From JASHPR01 sp963833885 (GTDB lineage Bacteria; Actinomycetota; Actinomycetes; Streptosporangiales; Streptosporangiaceae), in NCBI GenBank assembly GCA_963833885.1, contig CAWHZU010000015.1, forward strand, positions 62,001-126,000: DNA of 64,000 nt, given 5' to 3'. A program made the translations under genes and the position numbers. The notes below the pieces were generated by a model. That model worked only from the letters and a program-made list of their open reading frames with translations. It was not told where the DNA came from and ran no database searches. This document shows positions 52,817-61,211 of this stretch, piece after piece. Numbering within the stretch: position 1 is the first letter of the stretch; the number at the start of each line of letters is the position of its first letter.

Positions 52817-55423
52817 CTACGAGCCGAGGGGGTCGGCCGCATCGTCGATGCCCCACTCCCGCAGCGCCCGCTCGGTGTCGGCGCCCGGTGCCGGCGGCGA
52901 CTGCGGCATCGGCGGCGTGAACCGGGAGAAGCGGGGAACGACGTTGGACTGCAGCACCCCGTCAACCGTGACGAGGCTGCTGCGGGCCGACATCTGCCGG
53001 TCGGCCCCGGCCTCGGCGAGCGACAGAACGGGGGCGGCGCAGGCGTCGGACTCCTCGAGCAGCGCCGTCCATTCGTCCCGCGTGCGGGTCCGGAACCGCT
53101 CGGCGAAGCGCTTCCGGATCGCCGGCCAGTTCGACCGGTCGTCCCGGTCAGGCAGGTCCGCCAGGCCGAGCAGCTTGACCAGCTGGCCGTAGAACTGCGG
53201 CTCGATCGCGCCGACCGCAATCCACTTGCCGTCCGCGGTCTCATAGACGTCGTAATAGGGCGCGCCGGAGTCCAGGACGTTGACGCCGCGCTCGTCGCGC
53301 CAGGTGCCTTCCGCGTAAAGGGCATGCTGGGTGGCCAGCAGCGAGCTGGCGCCGTCGACGATGGCCGCGTCCACGACCTGGCCCTTGCCGTCGCTGGCGC
53401 GCTGGACCAGGGCGGCGGCGATACCGAAAGCGAGCAGCATGCCACCGCCGCCGAAGTCGCCGATGACGTTGAGCGGAACCTGCGGCGGGCCGCCTGCCCG
53501 GCCGATCGCGTGCAGTGCCCCGGTCCGGGCGATGTAGTCGATGTCGTGCCCGGCGGTGCCGGCCAGCGGGCCGTCCTGCCCCCAGCCGGTCATCCGCCCG
53601 TACACCAGCCGCGGGTTGCGCCCCAGGCACTCTTCCGGCCCGAGGCCGAGCCGCTCGGTCACCCCGGGCCGGAATCCCTCGATGAACGCGTCCGCCCGCT
53701 CGACCAGCCGCAGGACCGTCTCGATGCCGTTGGAGCTCTTGAGGTCGAGCACGATCGACTGCTTCCCCCGGTTCCAGATGTGGATCCTGGGGTCGTCGAC
53801 CGTGGTCCCCGGGCGTTCCACCCGGATCACCGTGGCGCCGAGATCGGCCAGCAGCATGGCGGCATACGGCGCGGGCCCGAGCCCCGCGAGCTCAACCACC
53901 CGGACCCCCGCCAGGGGGCCCGCCGCAGCCGGCGCGGGCTCGTCTGCGGCCCGCAGGGAGGCGATGACCTCACGGCGGATGACTTTTCCTGTCGCGGTGT
54001 GCGGCAGGTCATCAGCGAAGTGGACCTCGTCGGGCGTGCGCGAGCCCCGCAGGCGCAACCTGGCCCACGCCTGCAGGTCGGCCTCGGTGACGGCGCTCGA
54101 GGCAACGACCACGGCCGCGATGCGCTCGCCCCACTCGTCGTCCGGCACGCCCACGACGGCCGCCTCGCGCACGGCCGGGTGCGCGAGCAGGGCGTCCTCG
54201 ATCTCGGCCGGGGCGATGTTCTCGCCGCCGCGGATGATCGTGTCATCGTCGCGGCCGCCGAGGAACAGGTAGCCGTCGGCGTCGAACCAGGCCAGGTCCT
54301 TGGTCGGGAACCAGCCGGCCGCGTCGAGCGCGCTGGACTCGAGGTACTCGCCGGATACCTGCGGCCCGCGCACCCACAGCAGGCCGGTCTCGCCCGGCCC
54401 GGCCAGCGTGGCGCCGTCCGGCGCCCGCACCTCGGCCTGAACGCCGGGGACGATCCGGCCCGCGGACGCCAGCCGCCGCCGCGCGGTCGCGTCCCCCTGC
54501 AGGGCCGCCCGGTGCTCCTCCGGGCCGAGCACGGCAATGGTCGAGCTGGTCTCGGTGAGCCCGTAGGCGTTGGTGAACGCGGTGTCCGGGAACGCGGCGA
54601 GCGCCCGCTCGAGCACCGGCTGCGGCATGCGCGCGCCGCCGTAGGCCAGGGCGCGCAGCGCTGGCACGTCCGCGGGTGCGCCATCGAGGTGGTCGACGAT
54701 GCGGGCCAGCATCGTCGGCACCACCATCGCGCTCGTGATCCGCTCGCTGCGCACCGTGTCCAGCCAGGCCTCGGCGGAGAAGCTGGGCAGGTACACGATC
54801 CGGCGTCCCGCGTAGAGATTCGACAGGATGGCTCCGAAGCCGGCGACGTGATACGGCGGGGTGCTCACGAGCGCCGCCTCGTCCTCGCCAGCCGAGGCGA
54901 ACTCGACCGTCTGCAGGACGTACGTGGTCAGGTTCCGATGACGCAGCAGCACGCCCTTCGGCCGCGCGGTGGTGCCGCTGGTGAACAGCACCACGGCGGT
55001 GGCGGCGTCCGATACCGGCACGGGCTCGGCCGGGGTGTGCCGTCTGGCCAGCTCGAGGAACTCCGCGCTCGAGTAGGCGGGCACGCCGGTGCCGGCGAGC
55101 ACCGGCAGGAAGGCGTCGTCCGCTATGACGACCGGCGCGTCCAGCTGCCCGATCAGGTGGCGGATCTGTTCCGGGGCGAGACGGTAATTGAGGGGCACGA
55201 ACGGGACGCCCACGGCGCAGGCGGCGAACGCGGTTACGGGCAGCGCCGGGCCGTTCTCGCCGACGAACACGGCGTGACCGGCCCCTGCTTCGGCCAGCAC
55301 GCCGCCGCCGCCGGCCGCTGTCGCGGCGAGCTGCCCATAGGTCATGCCGTCGGCCAGGGCCCCCACGGCTACCCGGTCCGGGTAGATCGACATTGCCATG
55401 TCCAGGACCATCGCGATTGTCAT
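52817..55423 (-). CDS. Fusion of ANL acyl-CoA synthetase and alpha-methylacyl-CoA racemase
   Basis: An unbroken 868-residue protein. Residues 1-495 are a complete ANL ligase: P-loop FTSGTTARPKG 147-157, AYGLTETSST, RDDDTIIRGGENIAP, catalytic Lys480 in HTATGKVIRR. After an Ala/Pro linker (494-502), residues 503-868 are a racemase of the AMACR group: PLAGVRVVELAGLGPAPYAA, GHDIDYIARTGAL, IGDFGGGGM. His626, Asp656 and Glu741 lie exactly 500 after His126, Asp156 and Glu241 of the mycobacterial racemase. The protein should make a CoA thioester of a 2-methyl acid and epimerise it. Its ligase half is closest to the 16930 gene. Confidence 0.92.
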   Translation of the reverse strand: MTIAMVLDMAMSIYPDRVAVGALADGMTYGQLAATAAGGGGVLAEAGAGHAVFVGENGPALPVTAFAACAVGVPFVPLNYRLAPEQIRHLIGQLDAPVVIADDAFLPVLAGTGVPAYSSAEFLELARRHTPAEPVPVSDAATAVVLFTSGTTARPKGVLLRHRNLTTYVLQTVEFASAGEDEAALVSTPPYHVAGFGAILSNLYAGRRIVYLPSFSAEAWLDTVRSERITSAMVVPTMLARIVDHLDGAPADVPALRALAYGGARMPQPVLERALAAFPDTAFTNAYGLTETSSTIAVLGPEEHRAALQGDATARRRLASAGRIVPGVQAEVRAPDGATLAGPGETGLLWVRGPQVSGEYLESSALDAAGWFPTKDLAWFDADGYLFLGGRDDDTIIRGGENIAPAEIEDALLAHPAVREAAVVGVPDDEWGERIAAVVVASSAVTEADLQAWARLRLRGSRTPDEVHFADDLPHTATGKVIRREVIASLRAADEPAPAAAGPLAGVRVVELAGLGPAPYAAMLLADLGATVIRVERPGTTVDDPRIHIWNRGKQSIVLDLKSSNGIETVLRLVERADAFIEGFRPGVTERLGLGPEECLGRNPRLVYGRMTGWGQDGPLAGTAGHDIDYIARTGALHAIGRAGGPPQVPLNVIGDFGGGGMLLAFGIAAALVQRASDGKGQVVDAAIVDGASSLLATQHALYAEGTWRDERGVNVLDSGAPYYDVYETADGKWIAVGAIEPQFYGQLVKLLGLADLPDRDDRSNWPAIRKRFAERFRTRTRDEWTALLEESDACAAPVLSLAEAGADRQMSARSSLVTVDGVLQSNVVPRFSRFTPPMPQSPPAPGADTERALREWGIDDAADPLGS

Positions 55424-55537
55424 CCGTCTCGCCTTCCGTCCGGGACTGCTGCTCGCCGGGCAGGTCGGGCCGTAGTAGCGTCCTGCCTAGTTCCGGCGAA
55501 TGATAACTATAGATTTCTTTCTCAAAGAGGTCAGCCT
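55424..55537. promoter_or_regulatory. Divergent promoter region, fusion gene / kinase-like gene
   Basis: The 114 bases between the two starts include an AT-rich core at 55500-55525 (ATAACTATAGATTTC) close to the APH-fold gene and no recognisable coding sequence. The shared region suggests coordinated control of the ligase-racemase and the APH-fold protein. Confidence 0.45.
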
Positions 55538-56581
55538 GTGGCGGAGTCCGTAGTAGTCGGGGCCGTCGACATGACGGCCGTCGAGCGGTGGATGGACTCG
55601 GCCGGCCTTGGCGCCGGCCCGCTTGCGGATGTCGAGCTGATGGCGGGCGGCACTCAGAACGTGCTGGTCCGGTTCTCCCGTGGCGGCCGCGGGTTCGTGC
55701 TGCGCCGCCCGCCGCTGCACAAGCGGCCAAACAGCGACGAGACCATGCGCCGGGAGGCACGAGTGCTGGCCGGCCTCGCCGGATCCAGCGTGCCGCACCC
55801 GCGCCTGATCGCCGCCTGCGACGACCTCAGCGTGATCGGGGCGGTCTTCTACCTGATGGAGCCCGTTGCCGGGTTCACGCCGACGGTGACCCGGCCCGCG
55901 TTCCTTGACGATCTTGCCAGCCAGCGGGCGATGGCGCTGGAGGTGGTCGACGCGCTCGCCGCCATCGGCCGCGTCGACGTGGTCGGCTCCGGGCTCGCGA
56001 CGCTTGGCCGGGCCGAGGGCTGGCTGGATCGCCAGGTCGACCGCTGGACGTCGCAGCTGGAGTCCTACGCGAAGTTCCCCGCCTGGTCGGCTGCGGGATT
56101 GCCGGACACCACCGCGCTGCGCGGCTGGCTCGCGGACAACCGGCCGCGGACCTGGTCGGCCGGGCTCATCCACGGTGACTACCACCTCGCCAACGTAATG
56201 ATCGGCCAGAACGGGCCGCAGGTGGCGGCCGTGGTCGACTGGGAACTGGCGACGGTTGGTGACCCGCTCGTCGACCTCGGCCAGTTGCTGGCCACCTGGT
56301 GCGATGACGGCGGCGTGGCGCTGGCGTCGACCGTCCTGGCACTGCCCGGCTTCCCGCGCCGGGCGGAACTCGTCGCCCGCTACGCCGCGGGGAGTGCGCG
56401 CGAGGTCTCATCGGTCGGCTGGTATCACGCGCTCGCCTGCTACCGCCTCGGGGTGCTGCTGGAAGGGACGCACGCCCGGTCCACCGCAGGGCAGGCCGAC
56501 CGCGCCTCCGGCCAGGGCATGCGGCAGATGGCGGTGGCCCTGTTCGAGCAGGGCCTCACGATAGCGGCGAGACGCCCATAG
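55538..56581 (+). CDS. APH-fold phosphotransferase (ACAD10/11 kinase-domain type)
   Basis: A 347-residue kinase-like protein from GTG 55538 behind AGAGG. The catalytic loop LIHGDYHLANVMIG and metal-site VVDWELATVGDPLVDLG are those of the aminoglycoside-phosphotransferase fold; AGGTQNVLVRFSRGG and FVLRRPP match the subgroup found as an N-terminal domain in eukaryotic ACAD10/11. That domain is reported to phosphorylate 4-hydroxyacyl-CoA substrates for later elimination. A similar role in hydroxy-acid breakdown fits the neighbourhood but is inferred. Much longer upstream frames are shadows of the antisense fusion gene. Confidence 0.85.
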   Translation: MAESVVVGAVDMTAVERWMDSAGLGAGPLADVELMAGGTQNVLVRFSRGGRGFVLRRPPLHKRPNSDETMRREARVLAGLAGSSVPHPRLIAACDDLSVIGAVFYLMEPVAGFTPTVTRPAFLDDLASQRAMALEVVDALAAIGRVDVVGSGLATLGRAEGWLDRQVDRWTSQLESYAKFPAWSAAGLPDTTALRGWLADNRPRTWSAGLIHGDYHLANVMIGQNGPQVAAVVDWELATVGDPLVDLGQLLATWCDDGGVALASTVLALPGFPRRAELVARYAAGSAREVSSVGWYHALACYRLGVLLEGTHARSTAGQADRASGQGMRQMAVALFEQGLTIAARRP

Positions 56582-56830
56582 CCCGCCCGGGGACGCCCCA
56601 TTCCAATACGGCGTACTCGATTTTCATGATCGTGGAGCGTTTGGCGCAGATAGGGAGTCACGGCAAATCCGAAAAGATCTTCCCTGCTGACCTCGCCCGA
56701 AGGCTGGTCATCGAATGGACGGCCCAGCTTCCCGCCCCCCGTAAGCAGGCGGCCACGCCCGCACCCCCACAAGGCTAACCCCGGCCAGCCCGCCGGCACG
56801 AAGGAGAACCAGCCACCCGACACCCCGCAA

Positions 56831-56868
56831 CCTCGCCCGCCGGGACCACCAGCACCCGGCGGGCGAGG
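56831..56868. terminator. Perfect 14-base-pair hairpin
   Basis: CCTCGCCCGCCGGG and CCCGGCGGGCGAGG pair without mismatch around a ten-base loop. It lies 250 bases past the APH-fold gene and has no U-run. It could be an actinobacterial terminator or a structured RNA element. Confidence 0.5.
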
Positions 56869-56911
56869 AACCGAACCCGCCTCCGGGGTCCCACCACCGA
56901 AAACCCCCCGA

Positions 56912-56933
56912 CCGCCCGCCCCTCATCGGGCGG
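56912..56933. terminator. Second hairpin, 7-base arms
   Basis: CCGCCCG and CGGGCGG pair perfectly around an eight-base loop, 44 bases after the first hairpin. Close succession of two GC-rich stems suggests a transcription barrier at the end of the acyl-CoA region. Confidence 0.4.
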
Positions 56934-57265
56934 CCTGCGGTCGACTCATCCCTCGAGCGGGGGACACCACGGGGGCACCCTTCCCCACAGCCGCCAGGGT
57001 TCCCCCAATGGTTTCTCCCCGCACCCCCCTTCCTTGCCCCTCCCGGCCCGCCCGACGCCGCACCACATCTGCCCGCACGCAGCCACGAGGAACACGACGC
57101 CCGCACAGACCGGCAACACCCCCGGCCGCCCCCACCACACCAGCGGAACAACCGCCCCCCGCCCCCCGCAAAGGAAAAACCCTCACCCGCACGCCACCGC
57201 CCCCACCCCCGCAACGGCGTGTGAGACTAGGAAACGAACGCGTTAACCCCGGGGGGCCACCAGCC

Positions 57266-57589
57266 ATGACCAGCACACACCCAGCCGCCTACCTCCACGA
57301 AGGCCACAACCCGGCCGACACCGCCGCCCGCCTCCGCGCCGCCGCCACCCGCGCCGACCACCTCGGCTGGCCCCCGCCCACCCTCTACCTCGACTCCAAC
57401 ACCGACCTCGCCGCCGGCCACGCCCCCGCCCTTGCCACCCTCGCCGACGCCATCGAAACCGGCCACCACGACGCCCTGCTCATCGGCACCCGCGCCGCCG
57501 CCGCAGCATCCGCCCCCCTCATCGCCCTGCTCCTGCGCTGCGCCCTCCACGGCATCACCACCACCATCCAGACACCACCCGCCGGATAA
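57266..57589 (+). CDS. Small hypothetical protein, weak resolvase-like character
   Basis: A 107-residue frame from ATG 57266 with very high third-position C, so it is probably a real gene. The middle (TLYLDSNTDLAAGHAPALAT, DAIETGHHDALLIG) recalls the loop and helix of serine-recombinase N-terminal domains, but the catalytic serine region is absent, and the assignment is tentative. It is preceded by GTGTGAGACTAGGAAACG and a CG-rich leader. Nothing in its surroundings fixes a function. Confidence 0.5.
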   Translation: MTSTHPAAYLHEGHNPADTAARLRAAATRADHLGWPPPTLYLDSNTDLAAGHAPALATLADAIETGHHDALLIGTRAAAAASAPLIALLLRCALHGITTTIQTPPAG

Positions 57590-57669
57590 CCACCCACCCC
57601 GCGCGTGGAACATCCAGAGGCACACAAACGAACCTGGCGCATATGAAAGTGCCATGCTAAGGAGAAAAC

Positions 57670-58380
57670 CTAACCGGCGAGGCTAGGACCAAGGATCGCA
57701 TGCACAAGCCGGTCGCTGTCTTGCAGGTCAAGCAGAACGACTTCGGCGCCAGCCTGTGACAATTCGTCAGCAGTGTTCCTGCCTGACGCGACCGCTACCA
57801 CTCGGGCGCCACCCTCATGCCCCGCTTGGACGTCGGCGGGTGTATCGCCGACAAGAACCGTAGTCTGCGTGTCAAAAGATGCCTGGTATTTGCTCCCCGC
57901 GCGGCGCTGCGCGATCCGCACAAGCCGCGACCGCACCGTGTCATCTGACCCGTAGGCGCCGACATCCAGATCAAGCCCCGCGTCCAGCCCGAACGTCTCC
58001 AGCTTGACCTCTGCAACCGGCCGCAGGTTACCGGACAAGACCGACTGCACAACCGTATCCAGCTTGCCAAGCGCGGCGACCGCCTCCGCGGCCCCGGGCA
58101 ACGCGCGCCCGCGCCGCATCATCTCCCCGGCCTGTTCCCGGTACGCACGCGCCAGCACCAGCGCGTAGCGATCGAACAACTCCGGACTCCATTCGATGGA
58201 TTGCCGCTCGGCAGCTTCCCGGAAAATGGCCGGCTCGGTCCGCCCGGTCACTGTCACTTCCTGCTCAAGCGGCGACCCGGTTGCCTGTTCGAACGCGCAG
58301 CGGAACAGTTCGGCACCCACCCCACCGGTCTCCATCAGCGTGTGATCGACATCCCACAGCACTAGCGTGCGCCCGCCCAT
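57670..58380 (-). CDS. HAD-superfamily phosphatase
   Basis: A 236-residue hydrolase from ATG 58380 with AGGGAG upstream. Motif I is DVDHT (the usual DxDxT), motif II SGN after VVQSVL, and motif IV GDTPADVQAG; a helical cap lies between. It belongs to the phosphoglycolate-phosphatase-like group acting on small phosphorylated metabolites. It is divergent from the XRE regulator, 56 bases between starts, suggesting a regulatory link. Confidence 0.88.
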   Translation of the reverse strand: MGGRTLVLWDVDHTLMETGGVGAELFRCAFEQATGSPLEQEVTVTGRTEPAIFREAAERQSIEWSPELFDRYALVLARAYREQAGEMMRRGRALPGAAEAVAALGKLDTVVQSVLSGNLRPVAEVKLETFGLDAGLDLDVGAYGSDDTVRSRLVRIAQRRAGSKYQASFDTQTTVLVGDTPADVQAGHEGGARVVAVASGRNTADELSQAGAEVVLLDLQDSDRLVHAILGPSLAG

Positions 58381-58436
58381 CGGACTCCCTGCTCTTTGAC
58401 AACAACCAGGATCATCATCTGGCCTACGCTGAGGGT

Positions 58437-59649
58437 ATGAACAGCGGCGCAGACATCCCGGTCGGCGAGCGCATCCGCTTTTACCGGCAAGCTCACCGTA
58501 AAACCCAGGCAGTGATCGCCGGACTAGCCGGCGTGACCGAGGACTACCTGTCACAGATCGAGCGAGGCCTGAAGACCCCTTCCACAGCGCTACTGCACCG
58601 TCTGGCCCGCGCCCTGGGCGTGCCCACATCGGTCCTATTCGGCGAGTCGCCCCGCCGAGGCAGCCATACCTGGCCATCCTCTATCGGCCGCAATCAACAC
58701 AGCCCTGGTATCGCGCGGCACCTTAAGTAACAGCGCCCAGCCCGACCTGGAAGCCCTGCGCGACAGGGTAGAAACCGCGTGGGAATCCTGGCAGTCCTCA
58801 CAGCACCGCTACACCAGAACTGGGCCATTACTACCGAGCTTGATCAATGACGTTGAGACAGCAACGAAAGCGGCCCGCCACGCTGAAAACCCAGCGCAGC
58901 AGCGCGAGGCATACCGCATTGCGGCAGACCTGTATTTCTTGCTGAGGACCTTCACCAAACGCATTGGCCGCACCGACTTGTCACTGCTGGCTGCTGACAG
59001 AGGACTGCGGGCCGCCGAAGACGCCGACGACCCGCTGCGAATCGCCGCCGCCAGATGGAACTTCGGCCAAGTCCTGCTGACAATCGGCGAGCCCGAAGTA
59101 GCCGAGGAAGTAACCATCAAGGCCGCCGAAGAACTCCGGACTGCCCTAGACCGTGATCTCGGCACCGCCGCGCTGTTCGGCGCGCTATGGCTCGTCGCGG
59201 CAATCGCCGCAGCACGCAACGGCGACACATGGACCGCTCGCGAGCCGCTACGCCTGCATGCTCAGCCGGCCGCCGCACGAAGCGGGCAAGGCAACGTGCT
59301 ATGGACAGTCTTCGGGCCGGTCAACGTCAGCGTGCATGCCGTAAGCATCGAGATGGAGGCTGGCGAAGCATCCGAAGCGCTGCGCCTAGCCGACAACATC
59401 GACGTGAGCGCGTGCCCATCAATCGAACGCCGGCTCAGCTTCGCGCTGGACATGGCGCGCTGCTACGACCAGCGCCACGACGAAGCAGGAGTGCTGCTGT
59501 ACCTGTTGTCCGCCGAGCAGGAATCACCCGAAGACCTGCAATACAACCTGCTCGCCAGAGACTTGGTACGCGGATTGCTCCGCCGCGCCCGGCCGTCGCT
59601 CGCACCGAAGGTGCGCGATCTGGCTGAACGAATAGAACTGGCCAGTTAG
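58437..59649 (+). pseudogene. XRE-type HTH regulator with TPR-like domain, one frame break
   Basis: From ATG 58437 the helix-turn-helix is clear (GERIRFYRQAHRKTQAVIAG, TEDYLSQIERGLKTPS). At 58650-58653 a CCCC run shifts the frame; with CCC the protein would continue as ESPAEAAIPGHPLSAA through LEALRDRVETAWESWQSSQH into the helical repeat domain that reads to 59649 (REAYRIAADLYFLLRTF, RIAAARWNFGQVLLTIGEPE). The corrected length is about 403 residues, typical for streptomycete-type regulators of this build. Because everything else is well preserved, a sequence error in the C run is quite possible. Confidence 0.8.
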
Positions 59650-59752
59650 CGCCCGAGCCACCGGCTAGACCGAGCCAGCAGTCCGGGTGACCCGGCCACT
59701 TGCGGCTTACTGTCCCTCCCGTAACTCATCGCGGATAAGCCAGGAGGGACTA

Positions 59753-60613
59753 GTGATAAACCCGCATGCCGACCTGGCGGCTGCACAAGCGGGCAGCGAT
59801 CGGCTGTTCATGCAACCAGACTTCAACCCAACCGTCCCGAATGTCGCCGGGGTCTATGACGTCCTATTGGGCGGGAAGGACAACTTCGCAGCCGACCGGC
59901 AAGCCGCAGCCAGGCTGCTGGAAGCTGTACCGGGGGCGGCCGTGGCTGCGCGCGAGAACCGGGCATTCCTCGGCCGGGCGGTGTGGTTCCTGGCTGAGGA
60001 CGCCGGAATACGCCAGTTCCTCGACCTCGGCGCCGGGCTGCCCACCGCCCGCGCCGTGCACGAGATCGTCGCCGGAGCCGTCCCGCCACTGCGCGTGATC
60101 TACGCCGACAACGACCCCGTGGTCGTCCGCCACGCCGAAGCGCTCACCGGGCAGGCGCCAGGCGTCACTGCGGTCCAGGCGGACCTGCGCCAGCCGCGCG
60201 GCCTGTTGTCCTACCTGACGTGGCGGCACCTGATCGACCTGGCCCAGCCGGTCGCGGTGCTGCTGGTAGCGGTGCTCCATTTTCTGGAAGATCATGAAGA
60301 CCCTTGGTCGGTCGTGAATGTCCTGAAAGATCAGGTGGCTCCTGGCAGCTACTTTGTGATCTCGCATGTCACCGCCGATCATCTTTCGCCCACCGCCGCC
60401 CGGTGCGCGCGTGAGGCTTACGCCGGCGCGTCCGCGCCGGCGGTGGCCCGCAGCCGTGAGCAGATTGCCCGGTTCTTCGGCGGGCTGGAGATGGTCAGCC
60501 CCGGTCTGGTGGATGTGTCCGGGTGGCGGCCTGGTCACCTCGGCCCACCGCCAGGCCCGGCGGTGTTTTATGCCGGGATCGGCCGCAAGAGCGCACCCGG
60601 GCGGCCCCGGTGA
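59753..60613 (+). CDS. DUF574-type SAM-dependent methyltransferase
   Basis: A 286-residue protein starting at GTG 59753 behind AGGAGGG. NVAGVYDVLLGGKDNFAADR near the N-terminus and the cofactor strand QFLDLGAGLPTARAVHEIV are the signature of the actinobacteria-specific methyltransferase family PF04672 (DUF574). VIYADNDPVVVRHAEAL supplies the second SAM contact. Targets are unknown. The family occurs in many copies next to XRE-type regulators, as here. GTGA overlap joins it to the small gene that follows. Confidence 0.88.
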   Translation: MINPHADLAAAQAGSDRLFMQPDFNPTVPNVAGVYDVLLGGKDNFAADRQAAARLLEAVPGAAVAARENRAFLGRAVWFLAEDAGIRQFLDLGAGLPTARAVHEIVAGAVPPLRVIYADNDPVVVRHAEALTGQAPGVTAVQADLRQPRGLLSYLTWRHLIDLAQPVAVLLVAVLHFLEDHEDPWSVVNVLKDQVAPGSYFVISHVTADHLSPTAARCAREAYAGASAPAVARSREQIARFFGGLEMVSPGLVDVSGWRPGHLGPPPGPAVFYAGIGRKSAPGRPR

Positions 60614-60885
60614 GGCCCGGCCCGGACAACGCCGCCCCGCCCGCTGCCCATAGGGCCGCTGCTGATGAGGACGCCAGCCGGTGGGAGCAAGCGGCGCGGC
60701 TGCGGGCCGAGCACCGGGGCTGGGTGGTGATCTGGCTGGCCAGCGAGGCCCGGTTCCGCGCCTACCGGCGGCTGCCCGGTGCCCGCCGCGACACCGCGCT
60801 GTCCGCTGCCACCGCCATCGGCATGGCCGCCCAGATCACCCAGACCGAGCAGGCGCCCTCCCGCCGGGCAACGGGCCGGGCATGA
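60610..60885 (+). CDS. Small hypothetical protein
   Basis: A 91-residue protein coupled by GTGA to the methyltransferase and by ATGA to the next gene. The centre (GWVVIWLASEARFRAYRRLP) is amphipathic and aromatic-rich, followed by ATAIGMAAQITQTEQA. I do not recognise a family, though the two-sided coupling and strong third-position GC support a real gene. Confidence 0.65.
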   Translation: MRPGPDNAAPPAAHRAAADEDASRWEQAARLRAEHRGWVVIWLASEARFRAYRRLPGARRDTALSAATAIGMAAQITQTEQAPSRRATGRA

Positions 60886-61166
60886 CCGGCCGCAGCGTAC
60901 CCGGCAGCCAGAGCGCCCGGCGGATGACCGCCATCGCGAACGGGCTGGCCGGCGCCGGGCTGGCCGCCGCGGTCCACGACACCCGCGGAGTGCTGGATGT
61001 CACCGCGACCCTGGACCAGCCCGGCGCCAAAGCCACCGAAGTGCTCGTGGACGAGGACGGCTACGTGGAAATCCGGTACTGGAACCACCCGGACTCCACC
61101 CCCGAGCAGGTCACCGCCGTCATCACCAGCGCGCTGGCCGCCATCACCGCCGCGCATCGGCCCTGA
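60882..61166 (+). CDS. Small hypothetical protein
   Basis: A 94-residue protein starting at the ATG overlapping the previous stop. It has an alpha-beta pattern (ANGLAGAGLAAAVHDTRGVL, TEVLVDEDGYVEIRYWNHPD) and ends in a helix (PEQVTAVITSALAAITAA). No catalytic motif or signal peptide is visible. It belongs to the methyltransferase operon and may be an accessory protein. Confidence 0.65.
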   Translation: MTGRSVPGSQSARRMTAIANGLAGAGLAAAVHDTRGVLDVTATLDQPGAKATEVLVDEDGYVEIRYWNHPDSTPEQVTAVITSALAAITAAHRP

Positions 61167-61211
61167 CCCCCCCGCCCCCACCCAGCGTCCGTGAAGGATG
61201 GCCCCGCCGTG

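Larger units (their letters stand above)
56582..57265. other. Cytosine-skewed interval with two hairpins, no clear gene
   Basis: No frame shows recognisable protein features. From about 56725 onward the plus strand is extremely rich in C, unlike the acyl-CoA region before it, and this bias continues into the small gene at 57266. Two strong inverted repeats lie within it. It marks the change from the acyl-CoA gene region to an unrelated block. Confidence 0.5.

Noticed and set aside
52748..55537. Plus-strand frame of more than 900 codons running into the APH-fold gene
   Set aside because: It is antisense to the ligase-racemase fusion. Only the part from GTG 55538 has protein-family features and a ribosome site.
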